Shown piece by piece: positions 19,956 to 27,733 of a stretch of 64,000 nt of DNA. How positions within the stretch are numbered: position 1 is the first letter of the stretch; every line of letters begins with the position of its first letter. Source of the DNA: Lactobacillus kalixensis DSM 16043 (GTDB taxonomy: Bacteria; Bacillota; Bacilli; Lactobacillales; Lactobacillaceae); contig NZ_AZFM01000003.1 of the NCBI RefSeq assembly GCF_001434335.1, positions 1-64,000 of the forward strand. The letters are read 5' to 3'. The position numbers and the translations under genes are program-made. The notes below the pieces were generated by a model. The model ran no database searches. It was not told where the DNA came from and saw only the letters and a list, made by a program, of their open reading frames with translations.

Positions 19956-20540
19956 TTATAAGCTGTCTTGAATGTTATCAGCTAAGTAGTTGTATAACAT
20001 GCCTTTCTTTAATGCCTTAGTGTCAACATCGAGTGCTTCAGCGATTGCGTAACTAAATGCCCAAGCAGTTGCAGGACCGCGGCTAGTTACAATCTTGTGT
20101 ACCTTGTCAGTAACAGTAATCTTTTCAGAAAAGTGCGCAGATGAATCGTACTTTTTACATTCTTCTTCAATGCCTGGGTAGCAAGTGAAATCTGCATCAT
20201 TCAAAACACCATATTTAGCAAGAGCACGAGGTGCAGCGCACATTGCTGCATCCCACTTACCTGCTTCATGACGCTTAACCATCAAGTCGCGAAGCTTTTC
20301 ATTGTCACGAAGGTTGGCAGAACCAGTCATCCCACCTGGAAAAGCAACTAAGTCATAATCAAGAAGTGAATCATCCACAACTTTGTCACAAGTAAGTTCA
20401 ATATGGTGGTCGCCGTCAACCTTTTTACTAGTTAAACCAACCATGTCACATTCAACGTTCAAACGGCGAAGGGTATCAACAACACTTAAGCCTTCAACTT
20501 CTTCACAACCATCTGCGAAAACAACAGCAACTTTTGTCAT
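19956..20540 (-). CDS. DJ-1/PfpI family protein
   Basis: 194 residues of the ThiJ/DJ-1 fold. Cys101 in the nucleophile elbow (MCAAPRA) and Glu16 in EEVEGLS correspond to the reactive cysteine and its glutamate partner in DJ-1-type proteins. Family members act as deglycases, chaperones or oxidative-stress proteins, so the substrate cannot be read from the sequence. AAAGGATGAT precedes the ATG. It lies 46 bases downstream of the HAD-like gene and may be cotranscribed with it. Confidence 0.85.
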   Translation of the reverse strand: MTKVAVVFADGCEEVEGLSVVDTLRRLNVECDMVGLTSKKVDGDHHIELTCDKVVDDSLLDYDLVAFPGGMTGSANLRDNEKLRDLMVKRHEAGKWDAAMCAAPRALAKYGVLNDADFTCYPGIEEECKKYDSSAHFSEKITVTDKVHKIVTSRGPATAWAFSYAIAEALDVDTKALKKGMLYNYLADNIQDSL

Positions 20541-20586
20541 ATTATCATCCTTTCAAATAATCACTTATACTTATTATCCAACATAA

Positions 20587-21243
20587 TTATTCAATATTTA
20601 AGTAAAATGCTAAATCTGATAACCTTGATAAATGTAATGTTGGGTGAGGTACGATTGGAATTTTTTCCTTCTTTGGGGCAAGCCAAAGTGATTTTAAACC
20701 ACTATTTTCTGCACCTTGGATTTCTTCACTTAAAGTTGAGCCAATAATTAATGAGTTATCAGGATCAACACCAAGGTCTTTAACCACATTGATAAAAATA
20801 CTCTTATCTGGAAGTATCTTGTCGAAATCATCTGCAAAGAAAAGAGCATTAAACTTATCCACAATGCCGCTATCGTTCAGGCGAGGGAGTAGCTGTGATT
20901 TACTTTCCTTACCGACGCAAACTAAGGTGAATTTGTCCTGAATTTTATTCAAAAATTCTGCGCTATCTTTAATTAAACGGTGTTGCTTTTGTAGGTCTTG
21001 ATTGAAAACTCGCTCAGCTTCATTCAGTTCGTCATAGAAAAAATTTTGTAAAAGTAAATTAATTTGCTCTTTTCGATCTAATAATTTGAAAGATTCTGAT
21101 AATTTCGTATACTTAATACTTTCAGAAGATCCAAAAGAGCGGTCAAAATACTTAAGAGTTTTGCGTAAGGCATTTTTTATAGCAAGCTTTTCGTTTAACA
21201 GAGTTCCTTCAGGAACAAAAATCAAAGTTTCAAAAGTATTCAT
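20587..21243 (-). CDS. HAD-fold protein lacking catalytic residues
   Basis: 218 residues, laid out like YjjG-type HAD phosphatases: N-terminal IF-x-x-x-GTL motif, helical cap, and a C-terminal IIGSTLSEEIQGAENSG stretch. The key residues are changed: motif I reads FVPEGTL, so the nucleophile Asp is Val10 and the acid/base Asp is Glu12; the usual GD of motif IV is GS. I infer a non-catalytic pseudoenzyme. AGGTGAT precedes the ATG, and the gene is intact. Confidence 0.75.
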   Translation of the reverse strand: MNTFETLIFVPEGTLLNEKLAIKNALRKTLKYFDRSFGSSESIKYTKLSESFKLLDRKEQINLLLQNFFYDELNEAERVFNQDLQKQHRLIKDSAEFLNKIQDKFTLVCVGKESKSQLLPRLNDSGIVDKFNALFFADDFDKILPDKSIFINVVKDLGVDPDNSLIIGSTLSEEIQGAENSGLKSLWLAPKKEKIPIVPHPTLHLSRLSDLAFYLNIE

Positions 21244-21290
21244 TGAATCACCTCATTACTATTGTATAATTTATCCAAAGATTGACACAA
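21243..21290. promoter_or_regulatory. Overlapping divergent promoters
   Basis: Plus strand: TTGAAT at 21243-21248, 16-base spacer, TATAAT at 21265-21270, serving the gene at 21304. Minus strand: TTGTGT (complement of 21285-21290), 18-base spacer, TACAAT (complement of 21261-21266), serving the gene ending at 20587. The two -10 boxes share bases, so both promoters probably cannot be occupied at once. Confidence 0.55.
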
Positions 21291-21303
21291 TTGGGAGTTT
21301 AAT

Positions 21304-22068
21304 ATGGGAACAGTTGGAACATTTATCTTTCTATTAATTGCTGGAGTCTTATCAGGAGTTGTTTCTGCCGTTGCAAGTATGGCGTCATTAGTCTCATATC
21401 CAGCTTTATTAATTGCTGGCGCATCGCCAGTTTCTGCTAATATTACTAATACAGCATCATTAATTTTCACAGGAATCGGCTCAGCAGTGTCTTCTCTTCA
21501 AGATATGAAGGGACATTGGCGTGAAATGTGGAAATATGGAATTTTTATTCTCGGCGGTGCTCTTTGTGGGAGCCTTTTACTTCTTGCATTTCCTGGGAGC
21601 GTTTTTGAAAAATTAGTCCCGTTTTTTGTGATTTTCTCTGGTGGGATGCTCTTTTTGAGTGGTTCAAAACGCTTCTTCCATATGGATGAAGAACATAGCC
21701 AGTTAAAAATTTCTGCTGCATATATCGGAATGTTCTTCGCTGGAATTTACACCGGTTATTTTGGTGCAGCTGCTGGTGTTTTAAACTTAATCTTTTTAAC
21801 TTATGTTAGTGAATGCAACTTTGTAACTATTAATGCGATGAAGAATATTTTAGGTTCTTTAGGAAATTTAGTAGCTTTGGTTGTCTTCATTTTTGGTGCT
21901 AAAATCAATTGGATGATGGTTCTTCCCCTAGCAATTGGCTTATTTATTGGTGGGTTCTTGGGACAAAAGAGTATTAAATATATGTCACCTGCTGCAGTTC
22001 GGTTGATTACAGCAATTCTTTCCCTCGTTTTGGCAGGATATTTGTTCTATTCAGCCTACATTGCATAA
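21304..22068 (+). CDS. TauE/SafE family (TSUP) membrane permease
   Basis: 254 residues, about eight hydrophobic segments in two repeats, each with an SVAS/GAAAGV-type glycine-alanine motif, as in the sulfite exporter TauE/SafE family. Members move sulfur compounds or organic anions; the substrate here is unknown. TTGGGAG precedes the ATG. It is transcribed divergently from the HAD-like gene. Confidence 0.85.
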   Translation: MGTVGTFIFLLIAGVLSGVVSAVASMASLVSYPALLIAGASPVSANITNTASLIFTGIGSAVSSLQDMKGHWREMWKYGIFILGGALCGSLLLLAFPGSVFEKLVPFFVIFSGGMLFLSGSKRFFHMDEEHSQLKISAAYIGMFFAGIYTGYFGAAAGVLNLIFLTYVSECNFVTINAMKNILGSLGNLVALVVFIFGAKINWMMVLPLAIGLFIGGFLGQKSIKYMSPAAVRLITAILSLVLAGYLFYSAYIA

Positions 22069-22075
22069 CTAAATT

Positions 22076-22084
22076 TGGTAAAAT
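22076..22084 (+). promoter_or_regulatory. Extended -10 promoter candidate
   Basis: TGGTAAAAT at 22076-22084, 30 bases before the TTG start of the next gene. Confidence 0.5.
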
Positions 22085-22113
22085 AAAAGGAATAGTAAAA
22101 AAGGGGGATTGAA

Positions 22114-22794
22114 TTGGCAACAGAAGTTTATTTAGTACGCCACGGAGAAACAATGTTCAATCAGCTGAATAAAGTTCAGGGCTGGTGTGATTCTCCGTTG
22201 ACTGTAAAAGGAATTGACGATTTAAAGAGAACTGCAAGAGCATTATCTCAAGTCCACTTTGATAATATGTATTCATCGGACTTGAAGCGAGCAATTGATA
22301 CTGTTCATTTGATGAAAGATGCTAATGTTGTTTCGAAGATCGGAAAAATTAGAAAATTACCCGAATTTCGGGAAGTATTTTTTGGCAGTTTTGAGGGTGA
22401 TGATATTGATCAAACCTGGATACAAATTGCTGAAGAGGCTGGTCTAGGCCCAGAAAGAGATGTACAAAAAATCATTAATCAAGTAGGGATCTACAGATTC
22501 CGTGAGGCTACAAAAAGGGCTGATCCGCGTCATTTAGCAGAAAATACTGAAGAACTTGATGAAAGAATGACGCGCGGGATTGAAAACTTACAAGATTTGA
22601 CTAAAAATGAGGATCGAGTATTGCTGGTTTCTCATGGTGATTTCATCAAGACACTTGCTATTAAGTATTGGGATAAAAGTGATGGTAAACATGATATTGA
22701 ATTTCCTAATAATGGTAGTGTTACCCGCGGAATTTTGCATAAAGATGGTCAATTTGAAATTGTTGATTACAACAAAGATGCAGAAAATTTATAA
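22114..22794 (+). CDS. Histidine phosphatase family protein
   Basis: 226 residues. The catalytic phosphohistidine motif VRHGET is at residues 8-13 and the second histidine lies in LVSHGDF near residue 170. It belongs to the phosphoglycerate mutase-like superfamily but lacks the long mutase inserts, so it is probably a phosphatase; the substrate is unknown. TTG start with AAGGGGG upstream. Confidence 0.88.
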   Translation: MATEVYLVRHGETMFNQLNKVQGWCDSPLTVKGIDDLKRTARALSQVHFDNMYSSDLKRAIDTVHLMKDANVVSKIGKIRKLPEFREVFFGSFEGDDIDQTWIQIAEEAGLGPERDVQKIINQVGIYRFREATKRADPRHLAENTEELDERMTRGIENLQDLTKNEDRVLLVSHGDFIKTLAIKYWDKSDGKHDIEFPNNGSVTRGILHKDGQFEIVDYNKDAENL

Positions 22795-22820
22795 AGGACT
22801 GAGAATTTCAGCCCTTTTTT
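22793..22820 (+). terminator. Terminator after the histidine phosphatase gene
   Basis: AAAGG-CTGA pairs with TCAG-CCTTT (one internal mismatch) across a short loop, followed by T6. The left arm includes the stop codon region. Confidence 0.7.
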
Positions 22821-22876
22821 GTTTGTATAAGATATTTGGTATATGATATTTTCTATAATATATCGAGGGAGAATTT

Positions 22877-23764
22877 ATGAAAGAAAATAGTTCTGTAAGG
22901 TATCTGATAGTAACAGTTTTTAATATTATTATTACAGTTGCCGAATTCATTGGTGGCTTTATGTCCGGGTCACTTGCTCTAATCTCTGACGCTGTTCACA
23001 ATTTAAGTGATGTAGGTTCGATTATTTTAGCTTTTATCGCTAACTTAATTGCACGTAGGCAAAAGAATACGCGCAAAACCTTTGGTTATGAGAGAGCAGA
23101 AACTCTTGCGGCTTTTACGAATGGGATTATCTTAATTGTAATTAGTATCTATTTATTCATTGAAGCAATCCAAAGATTTTCTAATCCAGAGCCAATTCAA
23201 GGTAAGATTATGTTCATCGTTTCTTTGATTGGGCTTGCTGGTAATGTGATCTCAATGCTAGTGATGATGATCGATACCAAAGGTAGTTTAAATGCCAGAG
23301 CCTTGTTCTTAAACATGGCCTCTGATGCCTTATCAAGTATTGCGGTAGTTGTCGGATCGATTGTAATTTCTATCTGGAATATCACAATTATCGACCCAAT
23401 TTTAACCTTACTTGCTTCAGTCTTATTACTCTGGGAGGCAATCAAGGTGACAATGAAGGCCGCGAATATCTTGATGGAAGGTAATCCTGATATTGATTTA
23501 AATAAAGTAAATGCGATCCTAACTTCTTTTGCAGAAGTGAAAAATGTTCACCATGTGCACGTTTGGCAATACAGTGATGATATAATTATGCTTGATGCAC
23601 ATATTAATGTTTCTAAAAGCATGCAAATCGAAGAGATAGAAACATTGTATGGTCAAATTGAAAAGAAACTTAAAAAGGAACTAGGAATTAGACACGTGAC
23701 TCTTCAAGCTGAATGCGAGCGAGGAAAGAATGAAAAGATGATTGTTCCTGGGAAAAATGATTAG
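22877..23764 (+). CDS. czcD: Cation diffusion facilitator (CzcD-like) efflux protein
   Basis: 295 residues, six predicted membrane segments and a C-terminal cytosolic domain (HHVHVWQ, RHVTLQAEC). Family proteins export Zn2+, Cd2+, Co2+ or Mn2+ by proton exchange. In segment 2 the metal site is H41-xxx-D45 (HNLSD); in segment 5 it is N146-xxx-D150 (NMASD), where zinc exporters usually have His. This may change metal preference. TATAAT at 22854-22859 is a likely -10 box; GAGGGAG precedes the ATG. Confidence 0.9.
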   Translation: MKENSSVRYLIVTVFNIIITVAEFIGGFMSGSLALISDAVHNLSDVGSIILAFIANLIARRQKNTRKTFGYERAETLAAFTNGIILIVISIYLFIEAIQRFSNPEPIQGKIMFIVSLIGLAGNVISMLVMMIDTKGSLNARALFLNMASDALSSIAVVVGSIVISIWNITIIDPILTLLASVLLLWEAIKVTMKAANILMEGNPDIDLNKVNAILTSFAEVKNVHHVHVWQYSDDIIMLDAHINVSKSMQIEEIETLYGQIEKKLKKELGIRHVTLQAECERGKNEKMIVPGKND

Positions 23765-23772
23765 GTGATTAG

Positions 23773-23967
23773 ATGGGGTTTCAAGTTAATATTTTTACAG
23801 CAATAATTATGTTAATTGTAGGAATTTATGATGTTTCCTACGCAATTAATCGGCGTCATCAACCAAATAAGAGACCGATCTATGCTTATTCAATTTTGGG
23901 CGCAGTTTTCATTATTGGTGGATTAGTATTATTAATTCTTCAATTACTTGGTATCAAGGTGAAATAA
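23773..23967 (+). CDS. Small two-helix membrane protein, unknown function
   Basis: 64 residues: a hydrophobic segment at about 7-25, a basic loop (NRRHQPNKRP) and a second segment at about 38-60. I do not recognise a family. AGGTGATTAG precedes the ATG, the gene starts 8 bases after the czcD stop, and the mutase-like gene follows 1 base after its own stop, so it is almost certainly translated within this operon. Confidence 0.7.
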   Translation: MGFQVNIFTAIIMLIVGIYDVSYAINRRHQPNKRPIYAYSILGAVFIIGGLVLLILQLLGIKVK

Positions 23968-23968
23968 C

Positions 23969-24646
23969 ATGGTAAAGTTAGTATTAGTTAGACATGGTGA
24001 AAGCATTGCTAATGCTGAAAATGTGTACACTGGATGGAATGATGTTCCTTTAACTAAAAAAGGCGAAGAGCAAGCTCGACAGGCAGGTAGACTGATTAAC
24101 AAAATCGATGATTTTCAGCCCACCCATATCCATACTTCGGTTTTATCGCGGGCAATTATGACAGCCAACCTTGTAGCTGATGTCTGCAATATTTTGTGGT
24201 TACCAATTACTAAGACTTGGCGCCTAAATGAACGCCACTATGGTGCTTTAAGAGGACTAAATAAAGATATTTCGCGTAAAGTTTTCGGAAAAGAGCAAGT
24301 ATTATTATGGCGGCGTAGTTTCGATTCGATTCCGCCTAAGCAAGGCTCACCGATTATTGATTGTCGTTACAAACTATGTGATCAACACTTGATGCCGCGA
24401 GCAGAGAGCTTACATCAAACGCAACTTAGATTAATGCCATATTATTATGATGAAGTTGCTTCAAGAATGTTAATGGGGGAAGATCAATTAATTGTCGCGC
24501 ACGGATCAAGCTTAAGAGCATTAATTAAAAAGCTAGAAGACATTAATGATCATGATATTGTTAAGCTTGAAGTGCCAAACGCCCAGCCAATTATTTATAC
24601 GATGGATGACCAATTGAACATTATTGACAAAAAAATCTTAAAATAG
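23969..24646 (+). CDS. gpmA: 2,3-bisphosphoglycerate-dependent phosphoglycerate mutase family
   Basis: 225 residues. VRHGES at 7-12, RLNERHYGALRG near residue 90, QVLLWRRSFD and AHGSSLRAL are the active-site segments of cofactor-dependent mutases that interconvert 3- and 2-phosphoglycerate. The C-terminal third (CRYKLCDQHLMPRAESL) is more divergent than in standard GpmA, so this may be a secondary paralogue. It starts 1 base after the preceding small membrane gene. Confidence 0.8.
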   Translation: MVKLVLVRHGESIANAENVYTGWNDVPLTKKGEEQARQAGRLINKIDDFQPTHIHTSVLSRAIMTANLVADVCNILWLPITKTWRLNERHYGALRGLNKDISRKVFGKEQVLLWRRSFDSIPPKQGSPIIDCRYKLCDQHLMPRAESLHQTQLRLMPYYYDEVASRMLMGEDQLIVAHGSSLRALIKKLEDINDHDIVKLEVPNAQPIIYTMDDQLNIIDKKILK

Positions 24647-24667
24647 TGCACGAAAGTGCACTTTTTT
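24646..24667 (+). terminator. Terminator after the mutase gene
   Basis: AGTGCAC-GAAA-GTGCACT with a stable GAAA tetraloop, followed by T5. Confidence 0.85.
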
Positions 24668-24752
24668 AGTGTACTTAATAAGGAAATGGCTTTAAGTATG
24701 TTAAAATTTATTACGATATTAAATAATTAATTTCTAGTTTGGAGTATTCAGT

Positions 24753-25688
24753 ATGCGTAAAATATTTTTACTAAGAGGCGCACCTGGCTCCGGTAAATCT
24801 TCTTTTATTGCTCGCCATCACTTACAACCATATGCGATCAGTCGTGATCAAATTCGGTTATTATTGGCGGATTTAACAGTTTATTATCAAGAGGAAGCCG
24901 ATTACTTACACCAGGTCATTCCGCGTCATGTTACCGTACAGACGCAAAAGATGGTAGACAATCTTGTTGAGCATAAAATGTCTTATGGAGAAACCGTCAT
25001 TGTTGATGGTACGCACATTGTGCCTAGTGCGATTGAACATTTTAAGCCATGGGTTGATAAATACCATTATGAGTTGTTTGTTGTGGATTTAATGCAGCAC
25101 AACACTTTAGAAAGTTTGCTTAAACGAAATCAAACAAGAATGCACTATGATTGGGTAAAGCCGGAAATCGTCAAGCAAATGTACCGCTCATATGAGGCTC
25201 ATCCAGAAGTCCCATCTTGGGCACATGGAATTGTCCCTAACCAAATGGAAAAGGCTTTACAGCAAAAAGAGAGTAATTTAGATCGTTATTCACATGTTAT
25301 TGCTGTTCCTGATCAAGTTAAGGAAGAAGATTTTCCACATGTGCATATTTCTAATTTCTACTTTTCTTTCAATGATAAATTTACAGAAAAGTATGGCTCA
25401 TATCGCAATGTTGTGACAATTGCCAAGACTGAAGAAGAAGCTGTGCAAGAATTCAAATTGCCATATTTTGTTTTTAAATTCCACCACAAGCACTTCTTGA
25501 TTTCCGCATATCCTATTCGTAACGAAATGCTAGACCCAATTAAGAAAGTGCATGGGGTTTGGTCATACACAACTGGGCTTTACAATGTGGCTGATTATTT
25601 GAAGGAATTCCCGGAGAACAAGCAGCAACATGTGCACCAATTTAATTTGAGCAAGCTTGATCCAACAAGATTGCTCCATATTTGGTAA
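24753..25688 (+). CDS. Polynucleotide-kinase-like P-loop protein
   Basis: 311 residues. N-terminal kinase domain: Walker A GAPGSGKS at 9-16, ISRDQIR at 29-35, VIVDGTH near 88 and an Arg-rich lid (LLKRNQTRMHYDWV), the layout of the kinase part of T4-Pnk-like proteins. Residues about 170-311 form a second domain (HVHISNFYFSF, FKFHHKHFLISAYP) that I do not recognise. The substrate (RNA end, nucleoside or small metabolite) is unknown. It stands alone between two terminators. Confidence 0.7.
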   Translation: MRKIFLLRGAPGSGKSSFIARHHLQPYAISRDQIRLLLADLTVYYQEEADYLHQVIPRHVTVQTQKMVDNLVEHKMSYGETVIVDGTHIVPSAIEHFKPWVDKYHYELFVVDLMQHNTLESLLKRNQTRMHYDWVKPEIVKQMYRSYEAHPEVPSWAHGIVPNQMEKALQQKESNLDRYSHVIAVPDQVKEEDFPHVHISNFYFSFNDKFTEKYGSYRNVVTIAKTEEEAVQEFKLPYFVFKFHHKHFLISAYPIRNEMLDPIKKVHGVWSYTTGLYNVADYLKEFPENKQQHVHQFNLSKLDPTRLLHIW

Positions 25689-25692
25689 GAAG

Positions 25693-25732
25693 AAAGATTT
25701 AATTTCGATTTTTTCGGAGTTAAGTCTTTTTT
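25693..25732 (+). terminator. Terminator after the P-loop gene
   Basis: AAAGATTTAA at 25693-25702 pairs with TTAAGTCTTT at 25720-25729 (one G-U), followed by further T residues. Confidence 0.65.
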
Positions 25733-25790
25733 AATGCGCTAGGAATTTAGCTGTCTTTGTGCTAATCTTGGAATTCAGGAGGAAGGAAAA

Positions 25791-26453
25791 ATGGCTGGGA
25801 ATTATAGAAGCGTTTTTGACATTATTGGGCCAGTGATGATTGGACCATCTAGCTCACATACTGCAGGTGCAGTAGCTATTGGACAAGAAGGATATAAATT
25901 ATATGGTGGCGTCCCTAAAAAGGCGACAGTCCATTATTATGGCTCGTTTGCTCAAACGCACCGCGGACATGGGACCGATTATGCGATTGCAGCTGGTATT
26001 CTTGGTTTTGCAGCTGATGATCTGCGTGTTCCTAAAGCACCTGAGATTGCGCGAGAAGAGGGCGTAGACTTAAGGTTTGTCGAAGAAGAGGGACCTAGCC
26101 CAATTAATCACCCAAATACAGCCATTTTGGATTTATCAGGTCCTGGTAAGAAAATGCAGTTATCAGGCTGTTCAATTGGTGGAGGAGTTATTGAAATTCG
26201 TCAAATTGTAATCTATGGCATTACAATTAAGCCTTTGGGTACCTTGCCAATTATTTTAAAAATTGAAAAAGATCAAGAAAGTGAATCAGAAGCGGAATTG
26301 ACCGATTTTTTAGAAAAGAATGCGCCATTTAAAAGACAAATTATTTATAAATCTGGCAATAGTAAAATCTATGAATATGACTTGATTAACTATCTGCAGG
26401 ACACAACAATTAAAGAATTAAAGCAGAAATTTAAAAACATTATCTGCCTATAA
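25791..26453 (+). CDS. sdaAB: L-serine dehydratase, beta subunit
   Basis: 220 residues. Together with the alpha subunit (next gene) it forms the iron-sulfur enzyme that converts L-serine to pyruvate and ammonia. The SSSHTAGAVAIG motif at about residues 20-31 is the family marker, and the C-terminal half resembles an ACT domain. AGGAGGAAGG precedes the ATG. The split-subunit form is typical of Firmicutes. Confidence 0.95.
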   Translation: MAGNYRSVFDIIGPVMIGPSSSHTAGAVAIGQEGYKLYGGVPKKATVHYYGSFAQTHRGHGTDYAIAAGILGFAADDLRVPKAPEIAREEGVDLRFVEEEGPSPINHPNTAILDLSGPGKKMQLSGCSIGGGVIEIRQIVIYGITIKPLGTLPIILKIEKDQESESEAELTDFLEKNAPFKRQIIYKSGNSKIYEYDLINYLQDTTIKELKQKFKNIICL

Positions 26454-26468
26454 AAAGAGTAAGCAACT

Positions 26469-27350
26469 ATGTATAAATATATTAAAGAGATCGTAGCTGA
26501 TGCAGAGAAAAAGCAAAAACCAATCTCTGAATTAATAATCGAACAAGAATGTGAAATGTCAGGCTTATCAAGAGAAAAAATCTGGCAAAGAATGAAATAT
26601 AATTTGGAAACGATGCAGAGAGCTGTGGAAAAAGGGCAAGAATGCGACGGTGTTTTCTCCAAAACTGGGATTTCCGGTGGAGAAGCTGTGAAAATAAAAA
26701 AATATCGGCAAACTCATAAGACTTTATCTGGTGATTTCATCATGAATGCTGTGCAAAACGCAGTGGCAACTAATGAAGTTAATGCAGCAATGGGGATAAT
26801 TTGTGCAACGCCAACTGCGGGTTCTTCCGGTACTTTGCCAGGCGTAATTTTTATGCTAAGAAGGCGTTTTGAACTAACAGAAGAACAGATGATTCGCTTT
26901 TTATTCACAGCCGGTGGATTTGGTTTAGTGATTGCCAATAATGCAGTGATTGCTGGAGCTACTGGAGGATGTCAGGCAGAAGTAGGGAGTGCTTCAGGAA
27001 TGGGAGCAGCTGCAGCTGTGGAAATTGCGGGTGGCACGCCGGATCAGAGTGCACAAGCAATGTCCATTGCTTTATCTAATTTGTTAGGTCTAGTTTGTGA
27101 TCCAATTGCAGGCCTAGTGGAAGTGCCCTGCGTGAATCGAAATGCAATCGGTGCAAGTAACGCATTGATTGCGGCTGATATGGCTTTAGCTGGTTGCAAG
27201 AGTGTGATTCCAGCAGATGAATGTATTGATGCAATGAAGAAGATCGGTCAGGATTTGCCATCCTCTTTGAGAGAAACTGGAATTGGTGGCTTAGCCGGTA
27301 CTCCAACTGGACAAGCAATTAAGGCGAGAATTTTTGGTAAAGATGCATAG
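26469..27350 (+). CDS. sdaAA: L-serine dehydratase, alpha subunit
   Basis: 293 residues, catalytic subunit. Conserved segments CATPTAGSSGTLPG, GGCQAEVGSA and CDPIAGLVEVPCVNRN supply cysteines at 112, 168, 210 and 221; the last three are the likely [4Fe-4S] ligands by family analogy. It follows sdaAB by 15 bases and precedes a SufT-like gene by 12. Confidence 0.95.
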   Translation: MYKYIKEIVADAEKKQKPISELIIEQECEMSGLSREKIWQRMKYNLETMQRAVEKGQECDGVFSKTGISGGEAVKIKKYRQTHKTLSGDFIMNAVQNAVATNEVNAAMGIICATPTAGSSGTLPGVIFMLRRRFELTEEQMIRFLFTAGGFGLVIANNAVIAGATGGCQAEVGSASGMGAAAAVEIAGGTPDQSAQAMSIALSNLLGLVCDPIAGLVEVPCVNRNAIGASNALIAADMALAGCKSVIPADECIDAMKKIGQDLPSSLRETGIGGLAGTPTGQAIKARIFGKDA

Positions 27351-27362
27351 GAAGGTGATTGG

Positions 27363-27683
27363 ATGAGGGATGCAGAAACGATCAAAAATGACATCATTTA
27401 TCGCCTGTCACAAGTCATTGATCCAGAATTAAATATTGATGTAGTAAATTTGGGTTTGATTTATTCGCTGGATCTAGATGAAGATGGAATTTGCCTAATC
27501 AATATGACTTTGACAACACCGGCTTGTCCGCTAACTGGCTACTTGATTGACGAGATTAGTAAGTCGGTTAAACAGGTAGAAGAAGTCAAGAATGTCGATG
27601 TGGAATTTGTGTGGTATCCAGTATGGACGCCAGATAAGATGAGTGATGCAGCTAAGGCAGCGTTAGGGATGAAAAAAAGTTAG
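27363..27683 (+). CDS. MIP18/SufT-like metal-sulfur assembly protein
   Basis: 106 residues of the MIP18 (DUF59) family: VIDPELNIDVVNLGLIY at the N terminus and the MTLTTPACPLTGYL motif with the conserved reactive Cys. Family members help deliver iron-sulfur clusters. It is cotranscribed with the iron-sulfur enzyme SerDH, which suggests it matures that enzyme; this link is inference. AAGGTGATTGG precedes the ATG. Confidence 0.88.
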   Translation: MRDAETIKNDIIYRLSQVIDPELNIDVVNLGLIYSLDLDEDGICLINMTLTTPACPLTGYLIDEISKSVKQVEEVKNVDVEFVWYPVWTPDKMSDAAKAALGMKKS

Positions 27684-27712
27684 AGAGAATAATTGTTCCC
27701 TCTAACTTTTTT
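27672..27712. terminator. Bidirectional terminator between SufT-like gene and pepC
   Basis: AAAAAGTTAGAG-GAA pairs with TTC-CTCTAACTTTTTT (one mismatch) around a 6-base loop. Flanking A and T runs allow use on both strands. Confidence 0.85.
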
Positions 27713-27733
27713 AATATATTCAATTACCGTCAA

